Source of the DNA: Brienomyrus brachyistius | Lineage: Eukaryota > Chordata > Actinopteri > Osteoglossiformes > Mormyridae | DNA length: 64,000 nt | Direction: 5' to 3' | Assembly (NCBI RefSeq): GCF_023856365.1 | Contig: NW_026042408.1 | Span: 62,001-126,000 of the forward strand | In this document: piece after piece, positions 51,793 through 63,848 of the stretch | Position numbering within the stretch: the stretch's first letter is position 1 | How the letters are laid out: every line of letters begins with the position of its first letter | Translations under genes and position numbers: made by a program | The notes under the pieces: model-generated | The model's database searches: none | The model's input: only the letters and a program-made list of their open reading frames with translations | Told to the model about the DNA's origin: nothing

Positions 51793-53106
51793 GCATGGTA
51801 GCAGGGCATAGTGAATGGCATCACAGACACACACGCATGGTAGCAGGCCATGGTGAATGGCACCACAGACACACACGCATGGTAGCAGGGCATGGTGAAT
51901 GGCATCACAGACACACATGCATGGTTGCAAGGCATGGTGAATGGCACCTCAAACACACACGCATGGTAGCAGGGCATGGTGAATGGCATCACAGACACAC
52001 ACGCATGGTAGCAGGCCATGGTGAATGGCACTGCAGACACACACGCATGGTTGCAAGGCATGGTGAATGGCACCTCAAACACACACGCATGGTAGCAGGC
52101 AATGGTGAATGGCACCGCAGACACACATGCATGGTTGCAAGGCATGGTGAATGGCACCACAAACACACACGCATGGTAGCAGGCCATGGTGAATGGCACC
52201 ACAGACACACATGCATGGTAGCAGGCCATGGTGAATGGCACCGCAGACACACACGCATGGTAGCAGGTCATGGTGAATGGCACCACAGACACATGCATGG
52301 TAGCAGGGCATAGTGAATGGCATCACAGACACACACGCATGGTAGCAGGCCATGGTGAATGGCACCGCAGACACACACGCATGGTAGCAGGGCATGGTGA
52401 ATGGCATCACAGACACACACGCATGGTAGCAGGCCATGGTGAATGGCACCGCAGACACACACGCATGGTTGCAAGGCATGGTGAATGGCACCTCAAACAC
52501 ACACGCATGGTAGCAGGCAATGGTGAATGGCACCGCAGACACACATGCATGGTTGCAAGGCATGGTGAATGGCACCACAAACACACACGCATGGTAGCAG
52601 GCCATGGTGAATGGCACCACAGACACACACGCATGGTAGCAGGCCATGGTGAATGGCACCGCAGACACACACGCATGGTAGCAGGGCATGGTGAATGGCA
52701 CCACAGACACATGCATGGTAGCAGGGCATGGTGAATGGCACCACAGACACATGCATGGTAGCAGGGCATGGTGAATGGCACCACAGATACACACGCATGG
52801 TAGCAGGCCATGGTGAATGGCACCGCAGACACACACGCATGGTAGCAGGGCATGGTGAATGGCACCGTAGACACACACGCATGGTTGCAAGGCATGGTAA
52901 ATGGCACCGCAGACACACACGCATGGTAGCAGGCCATGGTGAATGGCACCGCAGACACACACGCATGGTAGCAGGGCATGGTGAATGGCACCGTAGACAC
53001 ACACGCATGGTTGCAAGGCATGGTGAATGGCACCGCAGACACACACGCATGGTAGCAGGCCATGGTGAATGGCACCGCAGACACACACGCATGGTTGCAA
53101 GGCATG
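51793..53106. repeat. 42-bp minisatellite, about 32 units with higher-order structure
   Basis: Thirty-one full units plus a partial last one, each starting GCATGGTAGC or GCATGGTTGC and ending in a CAGACACACAC-like segment. Most units are 42 bp; three are 40 bp (missing one AC). A diverged founder-like half unit precedes it at about 51760. Unit variants (AGGGCATGG, AGGCCATGG, AAGGCATGG, AGGCAATGG; CACCGCAG, CATCACAG, CACCTCAA) recur in the same order, revealing an eight-unit block copied once and a three-unit block near the end copied once. Because 42 is a multiple of three, frames up to 360 codons stay open on both strands with 14-residue repeats. No signal peptide, splice context or codon logic supports a protein. 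Confidence 0.97.
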
Positions 53107-55805
53107 CTCTAAACTTCCTGGCAGAAGTGTCACCCAGAAGTGATTCTCCCACTCCAACTGTTAAAGTCTTGAGGCATTGAGAGCTTGTTAATATGACAAT
53201 ACAAGGACAATGGGGATAATGACACAGTCTGGATCCCCGGCCGCTGTGGTTTTCACGGCCTGCGCTTCTGCCTGCTAAGAAGCGCTACATCGCCCAACTC
53301 CAAGAAGAAGGATCCTGCGTAATCACCATATTCATTAGGAGCCCGTGACGAGGTGGGAGTGACCTTCTTCGTTTCTTCTTTGCTCATGCACGCCCCGGAG
53401 TTAGGTAAGACCAAGAAAGGGACAGAGATGCGCAAACAATGACATCACGGCCTCCTTCCATTGCGCCGACAACAGACCTGCACTGCATTATGGGAAACTC
53501 AAAGATTTAAGAAGTATGCCCATATGTGTTTCGATCCAGAAAGATTGAGACTTGCTAGGCATTGACACAAAGCATCGAAGTGTCTCAGTAACAGACTAAA
53601 GGGCTGTTTGAGTCAGGAATTTGCCCAGATGGTACATTGCTCGGTCACACGAGCAGACCAGAGTGAGCATGCGGGCGACATCTGCGGAAACTCCGTGAAT
53701 CTGCGAGGCAAGACTGCTGCTGCCAAGCCACCTCTCCATCTAGGAGCAGCCATGCACAGTCGCGCAAACAGAATCTTTTAGCTGCGTAGGTGCGACTGTG
53801 AAACCTCGCAGAATGAACAGTGACCATGAAGAGCTTGTAATGTACACGTGGCTTACTAGTGCAAATGGATGTAATCCTGTCACCACCAGAGCAGTTTGCG
53901 AATGGCTGGAGTTTGTCTGAATGTCAAATCAGGGCTGTTTCACTGAATTCACTGTTATGTCAGGTGCACCGTCTTGAGAAGATAGGGATCCTTGTTCTTC
54001 AGAGTAGCCTTGACACATATTTGATCAAACTTCTCTTTATGTTTGTCCTGAAGATGTTTACCGTACGTACTGTCTCTCCTGCCTGTTTTGCATCGTCTCT
54101 AGCCCTTGTCGTTTCCTACGCAGACACATACATCCCATTTAAAGTAGCTGGATATACTGTTGGTGCTTCACGACGTTGGGAAAACAAGGCTGACAAATCA
54201 CGGTGGCTCGTCCTGGGGATCGAGAAGAGGCTTTTGATGGCTGCAGTTGGGTCAACCGGCTTTGGAAGACATGGAAGGTTTCCTGTAAAGATTAGGCGTG
54301 CATGACAGTCAATGTAGCATAAGAGATTGTGAACTTGGCACCTCAGGGAGTCAGACTGATCCATCCTTTGTGTCAGCATTTCAGGATTTCCTTCTGGGAT
54401 TCCACTTGTCTTATCCATCATTTCATCAAGGCAGACTGAGTAAAAGAGCCTCTGTGGAATTGAGGGCTCTGAACAGCCGACGCACCAAAAACTTCATACT
54501 GCGTTGTGCTGTACTTAACCCTCCCTTATATTTAAAAAGTAAGAATCATTCACTATAACTGGTGTACCTATGGATATCTTGGCCGATGGCAAAACTCAGG
54601 GAAAGATTATTTCATGCCACTCAAACAAACCAAAAAGTGTTCATTGGAAGTTTATAAATCTATTAGCAATTTGCCTTGTAACCAAACAGGAAGCTCAGCT
54701 ACCCCATAGGTGGACTTTCTGCAGTGTAAGCAACCTTCTGAGGGGCATTTAACTATACATTTGCATTATTTATGAGTGTAGCTTTATAAAACTCTTCCAT
54801 AATTATTTTCCAGATTTCCATAAAATATATGCATAACCCGCTGACATCACTTTACATTCTCAACCTATCTGCTAACACACCGGATGCATAAAACTCATTT
54901 TACATTGTTTGATTCATTTACTTAGAGTTATTCTATAAGGGAGGCATTTAAACTTCAAAATTTACTTCAAGATGCAAAGAAGCATTTTGGACGGTCATCT
55001 GTATTTAAAACGAAGGTTTGTACAGTATGGTCTATGTTTGTCTTCTGACAATGGGTACAGACTGCATACAGTCGGTAAGAGCTTAACACTGTTGGACATT
55101 GATTTAAAAGAAAAAATAGTTACCTAAAGTCACCATGGTCAGACCAGATCAGCCTTATGCAAGTTTCCCGCAAAGTTTGCTGGTATTTGCTTGCTGAATT
55201 GAGGACGCCTTATGCCAGCTTGGAGACACCATCGTAAAATATATAATGCATGTTTAGTGTGTCATAATTATTCAAGGGGAGGCAAATTAATGTTGCATTT
55301 GACCCCTTTCAGAAACTTCCCAAAGTCTGATCTAAAGTAAAGATGACAGAATACTTCTATGTAACAACTGGGACTGAATCATTACATCATGCAGTCCTGT
55401 ATTTAAAGAGAACTGTTATTGATTGCTGTCACACAGCACCAAATTAATTCTGAGATCTTTGTGATCCTGTCTGCCATTAGATCCCTCTCATTCGCACCTG
55501 TCTGTACCCTGTCTGATTACCGTATCATGGCCAACAAACTTGGCTTTAGATTTTGGCTTATTTATGCCTACTCTGCTAAGATAGAGACGTGTTTTATTCC
55601 AATTTTCTTATTTTGTGATGTTGCTAAGTAACAGGCACTAAAACAGACCATACTGCCTCCAGATGCCAGTCATTGTGGTCTGTGGTCGGTCACCTCTCTG
55701 ACCAGCAGGGTTTTCTAAAGTGGCACTGAATCCATCAGAAAAATAAAGGCTTTGCCAAAAAAAGGCCCCCTACTTAAGGAAAGATTGAAATGATGGTGTT
55801 TAGTA
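53107..55805. other. Intergenic, nothing recognised
   Basis: Includes a 148-codon plus-strand frame (53859-54305) that I do not recognise and do not call. AT-rich from about 54530 onward. Confidence 0.45.
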
Positions 55806-55934
55806 CAGTGTTTCTCAACCTGGTCCTCGAGGACCACCAGATGGTTCACATTTTTGCTCCTGGTAGGGAGCTGGGAGGGAGCAAAAAAACGTGGACCATC
55901 TGGGGATCCCCAAGGACCAGGTTGAGAAACACTG
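55806..55934. mobile_element. hAT-like MITE, 129 bp, with near-perfect 8-bp target duplication
   Basis: The ends CAGTGTTTCTCAACCTGGTC (left) and, reversed, CAGTGTTTCTCAACCTGGTC (right) are identical over 20 bp. CAGTG...TCTCAA termini are typical of hAT elements. The flanks GTTTAGTA (55798-55805) and GTTTAGTG (55935-55942) match 7 of 8 bases. The interior includes TAGGGAGCTGGGAGGGAGCA, the seed of the minisatellite at 60576. Confidence 0.88.
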
Positions 55935-57129
55935 GTTTAGTGTATGATTCTGAGCTTTTCCATGCCTTATATTCACTGCAGACAAACACTGAAATAAAAC
56001 AACCCAGATGCAGCTCTCTGGTACCCAGTGACCTTTTAAGTGGAAAATCTGTAGTTCGTGATCATTCTCAGGTGGGTGCCTGTCATTCCCCAGACTCAGG
56101 AAATTTAATGCCACATACTACATACTAAGCAGCACCACAAATCAGAAACATAAGTTTCCCTCTGCAACAGTTGGGTGACATCAGCTAGCAGAAGAGGTTC
56201 CGAAATGTCACCTTTTTTCCTCTCCTTTGTAATTCATGACTCCATTATACAGCCACCAGCAAAGGGAAGATTAAATGGGTTATTTGCTCGGCTGAGAGCA
56301 GCCATGTTGCAGAAAATTCAAACAGCGTGCTGGTATACACACGTCATAAATAAAGGCGAATTAAAGACGCAGAGGTCAACTGAGAGTGAACTGACGTGTG
56401 GGAGCAGAGCTTACTGACTCGCCCCATAACTTTTGTATCAAAAGAGAAAAATTCACTTATTCACTTATCCTGAATAATTAACAATCAATATTAAATATTA
56501 GTGAAATGCTTTTAGTTAATGGAAAGAATGAATGTATCTGTGGTTTTGCCCAGCTTTTTATTCCTCCAATGTTTGGCTATTTGTAAATTATGTTTCCCTG
56601 CCTCGAGGCGAGAGCTACATTAAGGCACCCATCCTAAAACGTAGATGGAGCATGATTAATGCCGGTCTTCCCACCTCGATCGGGGCTCTCGTGCCTTTAG
56701 TTATTTGCGTCCGGCAGAGGAAAAGGGACGATGAATGCGGGGGCGTGGGGGAGGGGCGAGGGGCAGACCTGCAGTTCAGCCGCTCTGCCCCAAATTAATC
56801 TTAATATTTGACACCTCTAATATACTCAGACAGGAACTCTGACTGGGAGATTTATGCTACATTAGACACCTAGTTATGAGGGGCACGGGCAGAAAATACC
56901 CTTGGTGTACACGAGTATTAGCTCAACGTTAGCCAGCTGCGTGAAGCTCACTTTCCATCAGTGTATCTCGGACCATGTACCAATGGGGAATTGGAGAGTG
57001 GCTAAGCAACAGGGAGGCTTCAGCTGGGGGGAGTGAGGCACTCAAGCCGGCATGGCCTTCGACACAGCATTCAGTGGGAGAATGCTCCGATCCAACTGTC
57101 CCCCACGCAATGGTATCCATAGCGCATTA
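55935..57129. other. Intergenic, nothing recognised
   Basis: No supported gene or repeat family. Confidence 0.5.
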
Positions 57130-57300
57130 CAGATGACAACTTCATAAGGCAGCCATAATGCGTAATAAACATGGCTATAATGTACTATGTCTTTTTAAAA
57201 ATATTTATAGCTGTGTTCATAATGCTTTATGAGTGCATTATAATGCTTTATGAATGTGTTTATAAGTTACTAAAAACATAGCCTTAAGTAAAGTGTTGCT
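57130..57300. mobile_element. Partial copy of the palindromic MITE family
   Basis: Shares ACATGGCTATAATGTACTAT, repeated CATAATGC(A/T)TTATGA motifs and the end CTTAAGTAAAGTGTTGCT with the inverted arm of the 32636-33033 element. Only one arm is present, and its terminal bases are diverged, so it is an old or truncated copy. Confidence 0.75.
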
Positions 57301-57420
57301 GCAACAACATCCATCTTCTAACAACTTAGCCTGATCTGTGTTACAGGAGGGCCTGGAGCCAAAGCAGAAGACCTTGGACTGCAGGAGGAAACCAGCACAT
57401 GAAGGGAGAACATGCCAACT

Positions 57421-57422
57421 CC

Positions 57423-57467
<45 letters not shown>
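57421..57467. repeat. Poly-C (19) followed by (AC)n
   Basis: Nineteen C residues run directly into about 13 AC units, a compound simple repeat. Confidence 0.95.
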
Positions 57468-57470
<3 letters not shown>

Positions 57471-60147
57471 GTGTAGGCACAATGTGCAGCCCCCAAACTC
57501 AGAGGCTTGAGGAAACAGTGCTACCCAAGGAGTGGTCAACAATAACAGCATTAATAATAACAGCACACACTGTTGAAATCATTAGTCATGGAAAGAGCTG
57601 GGTTTGCACTACCCTTTAACGCCAGCAGCATTTGCATCTTCTCCTGGGCAAACTCATGAGGAAATACATATTTAATCTGTGCCGGGGTGGAAGGAGTAGC
57701 AAACTGATCAGTGTGTCCAGTTAAATGCAGCTATTGAAACCGGTGTAGTTATTTAAACCGGAGCTGACGTCGCCGCTACTTTGACTATAACGTGAAGATG
57801 TTCGAGATCCACAGGGCGCCGCTGCCACGACTCCTACTGTTGTTTTCCGTTGGGTGTAAAGGCATCAGTGCCCACGCTGCGTTCGGGATTCCCTGCGGTG
57901 CCATACGATAGCCCCAGAAGGAGGAATTTACACTTTAAAGAGCCACCTTTGCGAAAGCAGATTGAGTCAGGCAGCAAGATGGTGGGTAGCGAGCGTGGAG
58001 GTGAAAAAGTGGCATAAATATCTACAGGTGACAAAAAATGATTTCGGTGTCTGTCCTTTTGACACATAAAAGGGAGGATTCAGCACAATGACGCTGATAT
58101 TACTGCATGCCGATTATATAACAGAGATCTGGCTTCCATGTTAAGTATTAGCAACATGTCAGCAGACACCGAGGTCTCTGAATGGGATCTCGTGCATTGG
58201 GTTGTTGTGTTTGTGTCATGTTTACCCATCGGGTAATAAAGAATCTTGATGATCCACGCCTTCCTCTCTGAATGCCGTCCATTTTCATCAGCGGGCTCTC
58301 TCTCTATCGCTCTCTCACTCACTGGCTCTCTCATTTTTAGCTTAGCAAGTCAATAACGTGCCATAATTATACGGAAATGACAGATCAAATGCCGAGCATG
58401 CGATCCGTTGAACTTTTTTTTCCATGAGAAATATTTTTACCGTCGCACTGGGTGGGTGTCATCAGTCTATGGTGAATATTCCTCAGAAAGACAAGCTGCG
58501 CTTTCAAACAGAACGCTGTTTGGCACTCCAGATGGCCCGAGGCAATGTTCTACTTATTGAAAATAAAAAATAACATCTGAACCAATCTCCCAAAGGAAGC
58601 TATTTCACTGCACTCAAACTTAATCTTCTCGTCAATTTTATCTGGAGTTTTATCTCATTTTCTGAAGAATAAAAAAAAAAAAAAAAAAAACGAATTGCAA
58701 ATATCATAGGTTGGAAATCTGATAGGTTCAACAGCTAGGGGAGAATTCGATGCATTTGGAAGTTAATGACCAAACCACTTGTGTTGCCTGCTTATTACAG
58801 CAAAACAAAGTGAAAATCCATAATCTGCTGGTGTTTTTGTCTTCCAAGACAGGAGAGCATGATTCAGAAGGCTTTGCTACTGTCTTGTTTGGATCAGCTA
58901 AACAAAATTACAGAACAATAAACACTGAATTACTTACATGGTGAATGCGATGGCTTAATTAGACAGCCTGATTTCATCGAAGGAGAGGAGGAATACTGTC
59001 ATGCAATTAAAAAGTGAAAGTGTGCCTTGCCAATACTGACTGATAAGTGTGGGAGAGCACTCTGGCTTTTTAACAGCGTTATAAACTCTGACAGAGACCC
59101 TGACAATGAATGAGGATTCATCATGAGACAGAAAGCACGCGTGTGTCTGTCTTTTCAGTACATCTCTCTGCTTCTGTAATGGGAAACCTGCTGTACCCCA
59201 ACTAACAAATTTCAATTCTGGGAACATTTACTGGACGTTACGACTAAGGTATGGAAACGTTCAGAGTTTCCAGTGTTCCTGACGTTCCCAGAGCATTATC
59301 CTAATACTATAGCGATTTAAAAAATTCACAAAAAAATAAATGGAGTATAGGGGATGTCGCTTTGCACGTCAAAAATCATGGGTCCGAGGCTGGATGGCAC
59401 ATTCGCGGTACATACCTATGGCACTTTTATAATGCAGTGAGACACAGTGAGACAAAATAACATCATCCAGGGAATAAAGGCGTAACGTATAACACAGCAG
59501 GACCACAGCAGACTCAGACAGATCGACAGTGAGGATAACTGGGGGGTGGAGTAATACCTGGACATACTGTAGATCTCCAAATATACATACACATATACCT
59601 AAATATAAATATATACCTAAAGATAATCTGAATCGGAGTCCCGGAGGAAATTACTCAAAAAGTATCTAAGGGTATCTAAGAAGCCTTTTAGGAGGAGCAG
59701 ACATGAGGGAGGCTGTACCAATACAATATATGATATACAACAAGAGGCTATAGGCTATGGACTAGTAGTATTATATAACAATATTTTTCAACATTAATTG
59801 CTTTAACATAAATTAAAATTCAACATAATTGCTTTATAAGGATGTTTAGGTAATAATGTTATCATTCTGACATTGACAGAGCCTTTAAAATGTAAAATGT
59901 GGAAATTACATTCCATTAACTTTACAGAAAGAATGTTCACTGCCAGCTTTGAGCAGACCTTCAAGCGACGTTGGCAAAAATTCTGGGAATGATCCCTGTT
60001 AGCTCGGACGTAAACTGTCCTTTACAGAGAAACAACCACAGTTGCTTCTGAGCAAAATGTCAAACATTCCTCCTCACGTGTTTAGCATTTTTATAATTCT
60101 TTTGGTTGGGGTAAATACCTAAGGTTAATAAACGAATATAAAGCTAC
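57468..60147. other. Intergenic, no gene recognised
   Basis: Contains a 21-23 base poly-A run at about 58669-58690 and one member of a 35-bp direct repeat pair (59304-59340). No gene is supported. Confidence 0.45.
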
Positions 60148-60159
60148 CGATATTAGGTG

Positions 60160-60400
60160 CTGCAGTTGCTCACTGTGTAGCGTTGTAGCTTTGCACCTCC
60201 AGGGTTGCGGGTTTGATTCTCACCCTTCGCTCTGGGTGTTCAGAACTGGCACAATCCCCCTGTGCTTCTGTGGGCTTCTCTCTTGGTACCACAGGTTGCT
60301 GAAATGTCTCAGAACTGTCCATAGGGGGCGCTCTGTGATGGACTGGGATCCCATTCATGAGAACCCTCTGCTTCTGGGGAAAAGCGCCAAGCTCTCAGTG
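60160..60400 (+). mobile_element. Older V-SINE-like element
   Basis: A tRNA-like head (B-box version GGGTTTGATTCTC near 60208) is followed by a degraded central domain (CAGAACTGGCACAATCCCCC, TGTGCTTCTGTGGGCTTCTC). A later segment reads GATGGACTGGGATCCCATTC. The order fits fish V-SINE-type elements, but it is a different and older family from the six young copies. Confidence 0.65.
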
Positions 60401-60575
60401 ACCCTCTATTGCATTGCTTCCCAGGCCGGACCTTGGGGATCCCTGCTAGGCGAACCCCTCCGTGTTTTGAAGACATCTCTGCAAGTCAACAAGATGCGGG
60501 GGCAAAACACCCTTAGCCATGCACGTGATTCAGCGTACTTAGGAAAGAAATCAAAATAGGGTTTTAAGTGCTTAT

Positions 60576-60869
60576 AGGGAGCTGGGAGGGAGTGAAAACA
60601 TGGACTGTCTGGCAGGGAGCTGGGAGGGAGCGAAAACATGGATTGCTGGCAGGGAGCTGGGAGGGAGCGAAAACATGGACTGTCTGGCAGGGAGCTGGGA
60701 GGGAGCGAAAACATGGACTGTCTGGCAGGGAGCTGGGAGGGAGCGAAAACATGGACTGTCTGGCAGGGAGCTGGGAGGGAGCGAAAACATGGACTGCTGG
60801 CAGGGAGCTGGGATGGAGCGAAAACATGGACTGTCTGGCAGGGAGCTGGGAGGGAGCGAAAACATGGAC
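60576..60869. repeat. 37/38-bp minisatellite, 8 units, grown inside a MITE
   Basis: Units start at 60576, 60614, 60651, 60689, 60727, 60765, 60802 and 60840, each beginning AGGGAGCTGGGA and ending ATGGACTGTCTGGC (38 bp) or a one-base-shorter version (37 bp). The unit equals the interior of the hAT-like MITE at 55806. The Ser-Leu-Pro-rich or Trp-Gln-Gly-rich frames through it are artefacts. Confidence 0.95.
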
Positions 60870-60907
60870 CACCTGGGGGTCTGCAGGGACCAGGTTGAGA
60901 GATACTG
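60870..60907. mobile_element. Right end of a hAT-like MITE
   Basis: After the last minisatellite unit the sequence continues CACCTGGGGGTCTGCAGGGA and CCAGGTTGAGAGATACTG, matching the right terminus of the 55806-55934 MITE with a few changes. No left terminus is visible before 60576. Confidence 0.85.
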
Positions 60908-61399
60908 CTCTACCGGATAAGTGGTTTCATTACCCGAGGTAATGAAAGAACAGAACAAGGCAATTACTTAAGCAGCCTGATACTATAGCGATTTTAAAAA
61001 TTCACAAAAGTTAATGGTGATGCCCTAGGTTAGACAAAATGTATGGATTGAAAAAGTGGGGTGATTCAGTTACACCTAACCCCAGCCCCCCCATGGCATA
61101 GGGGCATGACAAGCGTGGACCTAATCCCAAGAGGCAGGGGGCGCCAGGCAGGTGAGGTCCTGGGTGGGAAACCGTAGAAGTCAGACACTATAATTGTTGA
61201 CAGTATGACATTTTCTTACTGCGACGGGCACCTGGGAACAAGCTTTTGCTCTTTGGATTCTCCTTGGGGCTCCGCTCATGACACCGGGCTTCCAAAAGAG
61301 AAGGTCTTAAGTTTATAGCAAAGCAAAGCAAAGTAGGACTCCAGGAGCAGAGATGGCAAATAGCCAGCCTGCACAATGCATGACGAACAGTCAAAAGCA

Positions 61400-61639
61400 T
61401 CCATACATCCATCCATTTTCCAAACCGCTTATCCTACTGGGTTGCGGGGGGTCCGGAGCCTATCCTGGAAGCAATGGGCACGAGGCAGGGAACAACCCAG
61501 GATGGGGGGCCAGCCCATCGCAGGGCACACTCACACACCATTCACTCACACATGCACACCTACGGGCAATTTAGTAACTCCAATTAGCCTCGGCATGTTT
61601 TTGGACTGTGGGGGGAAACCGGAGTACCCGGAGGAAACC
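61400..61639 (-). mobile_element. SINE copy, 5'-truncated, with target duplication
   Basis: Reverse-orientation copy of the family at 33187, from the CCATCCATTTTCCAAACCGC tail to GTACCCGGAGGAAACC, lacking the tRNA-like head. A perfect 12-bp direct repeat CAGTCAAAAGCA (61388-61399 and 61640-61651) flanks it, showing that truncation happened during insertion. Confidence 0.92.
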
Positions 61640-61651
61640 CAGTCAAAAGCA

Positions 61652-63848
61652 GAAAGGTCGAAAAACATCAAGAGTCATGTTTGATGTTTCGGCAAGCATG
61701 TGTTTGTTTAAGACTTTTGGCATCGTATCACAACCATGAGTGCTGAGATATTTGTGGAAGCAGTGGAAGGACCAATGAGAGTCAACTAGAAAGATGTCCT
61801 TTCCTTTAGGTGTTGTATACAAACTCAGTCATTGTCACCCTTAGTCAACATCTCAAATTGATCAGTAAGTCCACAGGGAACGCCCGGGGCCCGTTCCCGG
61901 GTTACTCGTGTCACGCACTTCCTGATATATTTCTTATCCTCTCACCCAGAACACTGTGGATTCACACCTGTCTCAGGATGATACGTCACCATGGTTACCG
62001 TCCTGACATCTAATTTGTTGCAGTATTTAAATGCCCTTGAGCATTATAATTCAACTTCACCCGCTCTTTAACTCCTCAAGTGAACATACTTGCTTTTTGA
62101 TCTGATTTAACAGTCGTACTGTTTCATGCAGAAAACAGGGGAGTTACCTTCCGAAACTGCAGAAGCGACTGCAGTCATTATCCGTTAAGCTGGGAAGCTC
62201 CCTTGTGGGGATTCTTACGTCCAGTACAGCCTCCCAGAAACCCTTTAATGAGAAGCTGTCATGAAATTATACGCGTTATCTGCTCAGAGAGCTGGAGTCT
62301 GGCGTGAGAATCATCAACTTTCCGCAGATGCTTTGCTGATGCTTACTTGGAAATTAATGCTGTCTAATATCTAGTTTTACAGTGCAGACATTGTCAACCC
62401 CGCACAGAAAGAGGCGAGTGGTGTTTCACATTAGGAATTCATGATTTAATAAACACAATACCGCGTTGCCTTAAACGAAAGATATTCCCGTCGTTCCGGG
62501 TTGCGGACACATGACCGAAACCAAGAACACGGAATTCACCGTTCGTCTCCAGTGTTCCCCCCATGCATCCATCTGCATTCAGGGAGGAAGCACGCATTCC
62601 AGGGCAGAAGCAAGAGCCGAGAGCATGGGTTCCCCACTGTTCCATCTGAATGCGCCGCAGATGCACGCAAAAGGAAATCTAATTAAACATCATCGACACA
62701 GAAATATTCAAAGAATGCATATTCTGCACATCCTACTTTTAACACACATGCAAGGTGTTCTGCATATATAATGCAATCAGGCTTCCCTAATATGGCAGCT
62801 ACTGCAGTAAGGAGCACTTTGCCAAAACAGGATATGGGGGGGAGTTAATAAGTCACAAGATACCTCCATAAATAGGTGATTCAGACAGCTTCCTGCTCCC
62901 TGTCAAGACCTAAGCCAGGATCTACGACCCAAAGTGATTCTTATTACGTGGAATATGTACACAATCAGGTCATTTTGTTAAAAATGAATTCCTTGTAATT
63001 ATCCAGTTTGTTTAATAATCTGAAACGCGGTGATTGAAGAGGGCGTCCCGTTCTGATTTGTTTCCTAATTGCGTTGAATCACTCAAAAAAACGTGCGCGG
63101 CTCAGTTCTGCGAATGCACCTTGTTGACGCTGAAAGACGTCTTCAGTACATGGCTTCTTTCCCTTGTATGAAAAAAATGTAGAAAATGTTCAAAAACATT
63201 GCGCTTCTAAGGCAAAGTAAGCATTGAATTTGTGCTTGTGTGTTTTCTTTTCGGTTTTTGCATCGCACAGCAGCGTGCCTTTACGTGGGCAGAGAGGATT
63301 GTGGGTAATAACCACATTTAAGGCATATGTTGCCAGCACACTCGTGGCAATTCTTGAATGACAACTGAAAACCGCAGTTGGAGGCACTTAACCAAAACGC
63401 ACACTTACCTTCCATTCAACTTACAAAGTTGTTTTTTATTTTATTCACCAGAGATTTGTGGTAAAGGCAGATTCTAGGGTTAGTGTCAGAAGCAGGAGAT
63501 GTTTTTTTTGATAGGCTGCATACAGAAGAGGACTGTAAAACTGGGAAAATTTAGGAAGTGAAATAAAAGCTTCAAATTACAAGCAGAGCACAAGCAGCTT
63601 TAATGACTCACACAGAGGAATGACAAGCAGCAAAACCTAATCCAAAACCCAGGGACAAGACACAGGCTACATTCAGAAATCAATCCAAGGCTATGCAAAT
63701 ACCAGGCCCAGATTACATCCAGGAAGCAAGGTCAGAAAACAGGCACGGTTCTGAAACCATTGGCAGTCGAACAGCACCACAGCAAGTCACGTTTCAGTAA
63801 AGAGTAATTCCAATATCTCAAAAAGCATCCCAGTCCTTATTTCTGTGT
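61652..63848. other. Intergenic, nothing firmly recognised
   Basis: No supported gene. The last 300 bp (about 63550-63840) contain an AATCCAAAACCCAGGGACAA-like stretch that recalls internal parts of fish LTR-type repeats, only weakly. Confidence 0.4.

Noticed and set aside
52075..53157. 360-codon minus-strand frame with Cys/His-rich 14-residue repeats
   Set aside because: It is produced by the 42-bp minisatellite, whose unit length is a multiple of three. Equally long frames occur in other frames and on the other strand, and no gene context exists.
53859..54305. 148-codon plus-strand frame
   Set aside because: No recognisable domain; composition resembles surrounding non-coding DNA.
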